Below, one piece after another: positions 58,048-64,000 of a stretch of 64,000 bases of DNA (position 1 is the stretch's first letter; the number at the start of each line of letters is the position of its first letter). This DNA comes from Ashinkailepas kermadecensis (taxonomy: Eukaryota > Arthropoda > Thecostraca > Neolepadidae), in NCBI GenBank assembly GCA_034440615.1, contig JAOTOM010003961.1, forward strand, positions 62,001 through 126,000, written 5' to 3'. The notes beneath the pieces are model-generated. The model searched no databases. It was not told where the DNA came from and saw nothing but the letters and a program-made list of their open reading frames with translations. Made by a program: the position numbers and the translations under genes.

Positions 58048-58187
58048 GTAGGCTAACTGAGGAAGAAATACTCCAGAAGAAGAAAGAAGAAGATGCTGAA
58101 GTTGAGAAGCTTTTTACAGAATGGAAGGGAATTGACCCAGAAGATAGTGACCCATCATTTAAAGTGATACCTCGATTCTATCTAAAA
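58048..58187 (+). CDS. PPP2R3C: PPP2R3C (PP2A B'' gamma subunit), exon a
   Basis: PPP2R3C is an EF-hand regulatory subunit that directs protein phosphatase 2A; it is described at the nucleus and centrosome in animals. The exon follows GTGTTTCAG (58047), gives two bases of a split codon, then 46 codons beginning RLTEEEILQKKKEED, with EVEKLFTEWKG and IPRFYLK, which match the family N-terminal region. It ends phase 0 at the donor GTAAGA (58188). The exon with the start codon is not found in the window. Confidence 0.9.
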
Positions 58188-58913
58188 GTAAGAACTGCAA
58201 AGCTTGTACTCTGCTCTCAGCTTTGCCAAAATCATGCATCCTCAATATGTGCACCTTATGTATCATCACCAACAACTCCATAAGCTTGTTCAGCCACTTG
58301 CCAGCCAAATATTCCCCAGAGGCAGATTAGGAATAATTTAAATGTAGCTGCTTGCGAAATATTATCTTAGGAAGGAGGGAGGATGTGAACTTTAAGTAGT
58401 AAGCTGTAAAGTTGGCCTATATCAATACAATGTCTCAATATTATGTTCCAAAGAGCTTTCAGTCTGTCCTCAAAATTCGTAGTTGGTGCCACCTTACTCA
58501 GACATTTGATGAAATATACACCAAGTGTACAATACATTGCAAGATGTAGACAGTATATCCAGTAAATATGTGTGCAATATACCACTACAGACACATTTAG
58601 GTCAAGTTGACATATAATGGGGTGCCCATGTCGGACTGTCGGTGTGCCGACCATCTCACATGTCGCCCAATGCCTCGTCACTGAATGCCTATGCAACGCC
58701 GGCCCGTTATTGAGCCGATCTGGACAACAATGTATACTGTTTTGTTCGTCCAGATACGACTTTCAGATAACCGAGATTTCGTCGATATCGGTTGGCTTCT
58801 GGCATTGCTACCGATCGGAATCATGCATTTCCACACGTGCTCCGTCTGTGAGTTCCCTCGATACCCTGCTTGTGAATCCAATAAGTTGCATGTTGACAAC
58901 GTGTTGTCTCCAG
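58188..58913 (+). other. PPP2R3C intron
   Basis: GT at 58188 and AG at 58912-58913 (TTGTCTCCAG). Frames inside (58367-58900 on both strands) show no domain. It has no tandem array, unlike the next two introns. Confidence 0.85.
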
Positions 58914-59018
58914 TTGCCGGAAGAGGAGGATCTGCTACAGCAGAAACTGCGTGAGGAGGCTCGCGCGGTGTTCCTGCAGCGACGCAGTGGGCAACTGCTT
59001 GACAATGACGAGCTTAAG
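58914..59018 (+). CDS. PPP2R3C: PPP2R3C, exon b
   Basis: 35 codons, phase 0 at both sides: LPEEEDLLQQKLREEARA, VFLQRRSGQLLDNDELK. This matches the family segment LPxEDxxLLQKLREE..AVFLQRKSRELLDNEEL. The donor is AAG/GTCAGT at 59019. Confidence 0.95.
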
Positions 59019-59170
59019 GTCAGTGGTCAAGCTTACACCACTGCTGTCAGTACGCCACCTACGTGCTGTCTCTCGGGTGGCTCAGTACCGCTGACGCCTG
59101 AAGGGCGTCTCTTGCTACTAGTGAATGTGTCAATTGTAGTAGTCAGACATTAAACTGCTACATTATACTC

Positions 59171-59183
59171 TGTGTGTGTGTGT
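59171..59183. repeat. Short (TG)n microsatellite in intron
   Basis: A TG run is followed by C-runs and (CA)n-like bases up to about 59203. It precedes the 40 bp minisatellite. Confidence 0.8.
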
Positions 59184-59243
59184 CCCCCCCCTCCCACACA
59201 CGCACATTGTCATGTACGTTACCATGACTACAGACCGACCTTG

Positions 59244-59764
59244 TCAGGTGGTGTATGTTATGACCCCTAACCGGCCTCTGCCAGGTAGTGTACGTTACCG
59301 TGACCCCTGACTGGCCTCTGCCAGGTGGTGTATGCTATCGTTACCACTGACCGGCCTCTGCCAGGTAGTGTACGTTACCGTGACCCCTGACTGGCCTCTG
59401 CCAGGTGGTGTATGCTATCGTTACCACTGACCGGCCTCTGCCAGGTAGTGTACGTTACCGTGACCCCTGGCTGGCCTCTGCCAGGTGGTGTATGCTATCG
59501 TTACCACTGGCCGGCCTCTGCCAGGTAGTGTACGTTACCGTGACCCCTGACTGGCCTCTGCCAGGTGGTGTATGCTATCGTTACCACTGACCGGCCTCTG
59601 CCAGGTAGTGTACGTTACCGTGACCCCTGACTGGCCTCTGCCAGGTGGTGTATGCTATCGTTACCACTGACCGGCCTCTGCCAGGTAGTGTACGTTACCG
59701 TGACCCCTGGCTGGCCTCTGCCAGGTAGTATACGTTACTGTGACCCCTGACCGGCCTATGTCAG
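59244..59764 (+). repeat. 40 bp minisatellite made of copies of the next exon's splice acceptor
   Basis: Units alternate in an 80 bp pattern: CTGCCAGGTAGTGTACGTTA and CTGCCAGGTGGTGTATGCTA. The AG of CTGCCAG falls at 59283-59284 and every 40 bases to 59723-59724; the true acceptor (ATGTCAG, 59764) is the next step in exact register. The exon's first bases GCACTGTACGTTA match the unit's GTAGTGTACGTTA. One looser unit precedes at 59244. So the last unit includes the working 3' splice site. Confidence 0.95.
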
Positions 59765-59877
59765 GCACTGTACGTTATTCTGGACGAGCACCACACGCCG
59801 CCGCTGGACACCGAGGAGAGCATGCTGGGCTGGGACGACTTCTGCGCGGCAGCCGCCAGAGCCGGCTCCAAGTGCAG
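59765..59877 (+). CDS. PPP2R3C: PPP2R3C, exon c
   Basis: It starts phase 0 after TATGTCAG: ALYVILDEHHTPPLDTEE, then SMLGWDDFCAAAARAGSK and C, ending with two bases AG before the donor GTAGGG (59878). It matches the family segment with LDxHxTPP and YENFL...GAKC. GC content is higher than in exon a. Confidence 0.92.
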
Positions 59878-61534
59878 GTAGGGCTGCTGGGAGCGGGCGT
59901 GAGGCCCGTCAGGGCTGTGTCTGGATTGCCACTGGCTGGTGTGGGAGCTGCCACTAGCAGGTGTGGGCGTTGCTGGATTTTCACTTCTTAGCCTTGGAGT
60001 TGTACTACATGATCCTTTGGTTCAAGCGAACATGAAGTGATTACATTTTAGTATACCTAAAGAATAAAAGTATTTCCCGTATATACATAAAATGAGTGCA
60101 TAATTACTTTCCAAAGTTTTATCTGGATTTGATCAAACTTTGGCATACAAAGTTTGATCAGTGAATTTCGCTGTACATTTGCATTTGCATGGGCATTTGC
60201 ATAGCCTGGTTAGCTATGCAATATGCCCGGTGTGCCAAGCCCGATTGGCCTGTTTAATTTTGATACACCTTGCGAACTGACCACGTTCGTATAAGGTGCA
60301 CAATGTATATGTTGCATGTATTGTGTTGTGGACCATCATATGTTTTCAATTCAACATCACATGCATGGATGTTGCATAGTATTATAACATGAGGAAGCAA
60401 TGACAAAGAAGCATGCATGTTACAACTGTGATAGATGACTGGGCTGCAGATGATAAAATGGCAGCACATACCATCGCCAGTGCACCCACTCTTCTCCAAA
60501 CGAACCCGTGAAAAACAACAATGGAGCCTGTCTGGTCTACCTATCCGCGTACTCTTCGCACCGAGAACACGCCGGTGGGAATGTAAGCAGGCAATATTAA
60601 TATCAGCACTAATTCTGCTGTCAAATACAACAAAAGGCAACATGCAAATAAAATGAAACATGGCCTTGAAAAGAAGTATTGAGGAATTACATTTATTATT
60701 ATTTTCTTGCTCACAACAGTACAAAAGAACTAAGATAATAACGGAACCGGAATGCAACTTAGAAAAGGAACCAGTTGCATAAGAGCAGCACGGCTAAATT
60801 GACCTTTTTTTCTGGAGTGGGAATGTCGTTTTGGAGTGGCACGATACTATTATTGTGCAGAATGTTCCAACCAAGCGTTCCAAAGCAATGTAAGTTATTG
60901 AACACAAAATTAAAATATTTCTGTTTGTACGCAGGTCCATTCTTGTTACAAGATATCAAGACTAATTGAAAATATTTTGGAAGGATATAACCCTTTCCCA
61001 TGTGTAACTTTATCTGACATCTTCTAGTTCTATTGTTTGGCTTCGATGCAAGATGCTTGAATGAACCTTGTGTTGTGTGGCCGTTGGTGCAGGATATCAT
61101 TATCGTGAGAGAAACAACGAAAATGATGGTCTATAGCCTTTTCTGACAATGTTTTGAGAAGCTCCTATCGGAATGGAATAGGCGGAGAACTGGTTTTGCG
61201 AACTCGACGGATTTCCCACTTGTCAGAGAGTATGTCGGTTTGTTTTTCATTAGGCGAAGGATACGGGTTTAAAAGCGGCGAGGTGCCATCCTGATGTACA
61301 ATAATTAAAGCGAGTCCAGCGCTGGGTGCCTATAGGGTTGGGAATGTGTTAGTTTTTTTTCGTGCAGTAAGTGTAATTTTGTTTGTTGTGTGATGGGATT
61401 TATTTGAACAATTACAGTGACGTGAATTCGGTCTGATAATTGCTGAGGACGGATTCTTCACTTTTAGTGTCAACCGTTGTCTAGTTCAACCGTTGTCTGG
61501 CGTCAACGTTTTCTCCAACGGTGGTACGGACACT
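59878..61534 (+). other. PPP2R3C intron, unique part
   Basis: Starts GTAGGG. It is AT-rich and its frames (for example 60254-60757 and 60759-61100, reverse) have no recognisable domain. ATTTGCATGGGCATTTGCAT at 60181-60200 is a small direct repeat. Nothing else is supported. Confidence 0.6.
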
Positions 61535-61866
61535 TCAGCTGGCGACACTGACACCAGTACCGACACCACGGTCCGTGTTTCAGCTGGCGACACTGACACC
61601 AGTGCCGACACCACGGTCCGTGTTTCAGCTGGCGACACTGACACTACCACCGACACCACGGTCCGTTTTTCAGCTGGCGACACTGAGACCAATACCTACA
61701 CCACGGTCCGTGTTTCAGCTGGTGTGACACTGACCGTGGTGCGGCTGACACCACGGTCCATATTTCAGCTGGCGACACTGATCGTGATGCGGCTGACACC
61801 ACCGTCCGTATTTCAGCTGGTGTGATACTGACCGTGGTGCAGCTGACATCACAGTCCGTGTTTCAG
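61535..61866 (+). repeat. 45-50 bp minisatellite with copies of the next splice acceptor
   Basis: The unit holds ACCACGGTCCGTGTTTCAG followed by CTGGCGACACTGAC. The AG of TTTCAG or TTCAG falls at 61538, 61583, 61628, 61673, 61718, 61768 and 61816 (last base), and the true acceptor at 61866. The first four steps are exactly 45 bases, then 50, 48 and 50. The true site reads GTCCGTGTTTCAG/CTG, the same as the units. Confidence 0.95.
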
Positions 61867-62035
61867 CTGTTACTTCACTCCGCTGGTGTTCGCCAAGCTC
61901 CAGCAGGGTGACCCGTACGGTCGCATCGCCATGATGTCCTTCTTCAACTACGTTATGCGCAAAGTGTGGTTGCACCAGACGCGCATTGGCCTGTCGCTCT
62001 ATGACGTCACCGGACAGGGCTATCTGCGAGAGCTG
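61867..62035 (+). CDS. PPP2R3C: PPP2R3C, exon d
   Basis: One base completes the split codon from exon c, then CYFTPLVFAKLQQGDPYG, RIAMMSFFNYVMRKVWLH, QTRIGLSLYDVTGQGYLR, EL. This is nearly identical to the most conserved part of the family (FFNYVMRKVWLHQTRIGLSLYDxxGQGYLRE), including the start of an EF-hand-like loop. I place the end at the donor GTGGGT (62036); GTTTAG a few bases later is an alternative. The next exon (normally starting near DLENYI) is not in the window. Confidence 0.93.
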
Positions 62036-62765
62036 GTGGGTTTAGCGTCGGTCGGATCGATCGAGAAACCCCATTTAATTTGAATGAAATCCTCTTTGGC
62101 CGATTTTAGCGCTGAAGTTTATGGGCTGCGCGCTGGTCGCAAGACACTAACACCGGAGGGCGGCGCTACGGGCGGCCATGTACACGCTGTCGTCCGGTGT
62201 CTGTAAATGGTCTGTCTGTCGTCCGGTGTCTGTAAATGGTCTGTCTGTCGTCCGGTGTCTGTAAATGGTCAGGACTGGTTGGTGGACCTTTTTAAGACAT
62301 CCAAAGTAATCAATAGGTGAAATCAATTTGTATTTGCAAATAATGCAGTCGACGTATGCTCATCAAGAACAAGAATATTATCTCCATATGTATTCGTCAT
62401 CGACGCGGTACGAGGTTGCACAACGCACCCAGATGCTCGTCTGCCCAGAAACCATCAGTTGGTATCGCTGAACTTGGCCATATACCGACCGGGCTGCCTC
62501 AGCCGCGAGCTTCACGCACCTCTCAACACTTAACTCTCAACTCAACTCAACTCAACACAAAACAGCAACAACTCAGAGTGACAGGAGGAGCTCGACAGTT
62601 GCAGGGCCTCGTCTCTGCCAGTGACGATCACGCTATCTGGTAGGTGCTGAGTCACCGATGGCTCTGCTGTCACTGCCGACCATGTGACTGTGTCGGGGTA
62701 CGACTCAGCCCCCCAGTTCAGCTGTGGCGCTCTAGCAATGTGCTGGCGACGTGCGCTGGTCGGTC
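62036..62765 (+). other. Downstream intron, with a 29 bp triple repeat
   Basis: GTCGTCCGGTGTCTGTAAAT recurs at 62189, 62218 and 62247, an exact 29 bp period. The rest has no recognised gene. The frame at 62356-62643 shows no domain. Confidence 0.7.
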
Positions 62766-62845
62766 GGACATGGCAGCTTACTATGTGACCTGTCAGCTTA
62801 CTATGCGACCTGTCAGCTCACTGTGTGACCCGTCAGCCTACTAGT
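62766..62845. repeat. 20 bp minisatellite, left block
   Basis: About four units of AGCTTACTATGTGACCTGTC. The same unit forms the right block at 63598-63716, so one array appears to be split by about 750 bp that includes the inverted-repeat insertion. Confidence 0.88.
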
Positions 62846-62890
62846 GAGCTTACCAGTTATAAATTATTCGCGAAATAAGGTGGACTTACT

Positions 62891-63256
62891 GAATACTGAC
62901 TCTATGTGTAAATAAAATATATATACCACCTTCAATATACCAGGAGGTGCTGAGTTGACATCAAAGGTAACGATAAAGGTTGTACTTTATTGCTCAACGT
63001 TTCGGCCAGGGGCCATCGTCAGGAGTGTGACGATGGCCCCTGGTCGTGATGGCCCTGGCCAGGGCCCCTCACTCCTGACGATGGCCCCTGGCCGAAACGT
63101 TGAGCAATAAAGCACAACCCTTATCGTTACTTTTGATGTTAACTCAGCACCTCCTGGTATATTGAAGGTCGTATATATATTTTATTTACACAATGTCTAA
63201 AACCCAGGAGCATCTAAGAGCCATTCTTCGTGATATTATATTAAGAATACTGACTC
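62891..63256. mobile_element. Inverted-repeat insertion with Penelope-like terminal motif
   Basis: GAATACTGACTC at 62891-62902 and 63245-63256 flanks an insert whose arms (62906-63027 and 63071-63191) pair for about 120 bases. The arms contain CTGACGATGGCCCCTGGCC followed by GAAACGTTGAGCAATAAAG. This matches the layout CTGANGA, short stem, GAAA of hammerhead ribozymes found in terminal repeats of Penelope-like elements. The self-complementary GGCC pair forms the short stem. No RT frame is present, so this would be a terminal-repeat remnant. The ribozyme assignment is tentative. Confidence 0.65.
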
Positions 63257-63597
63257 GACATCCTTCCCAAAGGAGTATCGACAGCATGCACCGGGATCGT
63301 GATAACGAACATCCTGTCGCGTAGTTCCAGGTGAATGGGTCACCTTTGATATGCTATGTTGTACGACACCATCTTATAGCATATGTGTTTGCATTGTTTT
63401 CGTTGATATCAGTGCCCCAAATTAGGTACCTCTCAAAACACACAAAGAAGGAAAAGTGACATGCACCCAATTTTTCCAAAACTGGGTTTGCAGGACTTAA
63501 CACAATTTTTTTATAGCATTATTTCCATGGCAATTTCGACATCCTGCTGTACTCGTTTCGACACCTCACACTTAACGAGAAATCATTATTTTAACAC

Positions 63598-63716
63598 TGG
63601 CTTACTATGTGACCCGTCAGCTATGTAACTTACTATGTGACACGTCAGCTTACTATGTGACCTGTCAGCTTACTATGTGACACGTCAGCTTACTATGTGA
63701 CACGTCAGCTTACTGG
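63598..63716. repeat. 20 bp minisatellite, right block
   Basis: About six units of CTTACTATGTGACACGTCAG with one irregular unit near 63622. It continues the array at 62766-62845. Confidence 0.88.
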
Positions 63717-64000
63717 CCTCGCGCGTCACGGTATTGTACACCCGGACCATGAAGTCTGGCGCTTGGCAGTGATCTGATGCGGCTGGCCGGCTCCGCACCG
63801 GTGTACGCACCGGTGTGGGCTTGAGGTTGAGTCGCGGCGCCAACCAGCCGAGGTGCTGCAAGTAACCGGAAACGTGCTGCACAACAACGCCCATTTCACC
63901 CGTCTGGAGATAATTTTTGTCGCCATGCTGACGGACGACTACAGGTGACTGCGAGAGAAGGCGGTGGTCACGGTGCTGGCGCCACAGCTGAACTGGGGAG
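63717..64000. other. No gene confirmed at window end
   Basis: The sequence becomes GC-rich again, as around the host exons. The reverse frame 63685-63894 and a forward frame over 63846-63950 (LEIIFVAMLTDDYR) have no family match I recognise and do not match the expected next PPP2R3C exon. Confidence 0.4.

Noticed and set aside
63846..63950. Next exon of PPP2R3C near the right edge
   Set aside because: The peptide (VTGNVLHNNAHFTRLEIIF...) does not resemble the conserved sequence expected after YLRE, and no matching acceptor phase was found.

Overview
The window looks like nuclear DNA of an arthropod. TTAGG, the arthropod telomere pentamer, is scattered through it and forms one clean array of about 35 units. 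The two host genes are split by introns. Nearly everything else is transposon: LINEs of the I and CR1 types, tRNA-derived SINEs, hAT-like and TTAA-targeting DNA elements, foldback structures and minisatellites. I cannot place it below phylum; a chelicerate or crustacean is as likely as anything. No bacterial operon, CRISPR array or rRNA is visible.

Host genes. The last coding exon of a mitoferrin-like mitochondrial carrier (SLC25A28/37 family) lies at 3826-4436 (+); its upstream exons are not in the window. Four consecutive exons of PPP2R3C (the B'' gamma regulatory subunit of protein phosphatase 2A) lie at 58048-62035 (+), with correct splice dinucleotides and phase; the first and last exons are not seen.

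Layout. 1-910: 3' ends of I-type LINEs. 3440-3776: a tRNA-derived SINE. 6858-10732: I-type LINE copy 1, cut off by a hAT-like terminus. 10733-15783: stacked hAT-like fragments and an AT-rich, TTAGG-rich dispersed repeat (called X here). 15884-28372: I-type LINE copy 2, split by a 6.3 kb hAT-like element with an exact 8 bp target duplication. 28373-31998: I-type LINE copy 3, nearly complete in ORF2. 32082-33060: an element with terminal inverted repeats. 33771-36993: repeat X and a reverse-strand CR1. 36994-45368: an 8.4 kb palindrome resembling a foldback transposon, whose arms carry a 174 bp satellite, itself invaded by a CR1, a SINE and a hAT-like element. 45369-54789: CR1 tails, repeat Y, another LINE, a degraded invertebrate protein family member, and a three-level nest (TTAA element in SINE in repeat Y). 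55116-57600: CR1 fragments, a short inverted-repeat transposon carrying the TTAGG array, and a second TTAA element. 58048-64000: PPP2R3C exons and introns.

The most unusual signals are two intronic minisatellites in PPP2R3C. Each ends exactly at the next exon, and in each the repeat unit contains a copy of that exon's own 3' splice site: 12 upstream copies at strict 40 bp spacing before the exon at 59765, and 7 at 45-50 bp spacing before the exon at 61867. Next come the transposon that carries a telomere-type array with intact 8 bp target duplications, and the nested insertions whose pre-insertion sites can be rebuilt inside the window.
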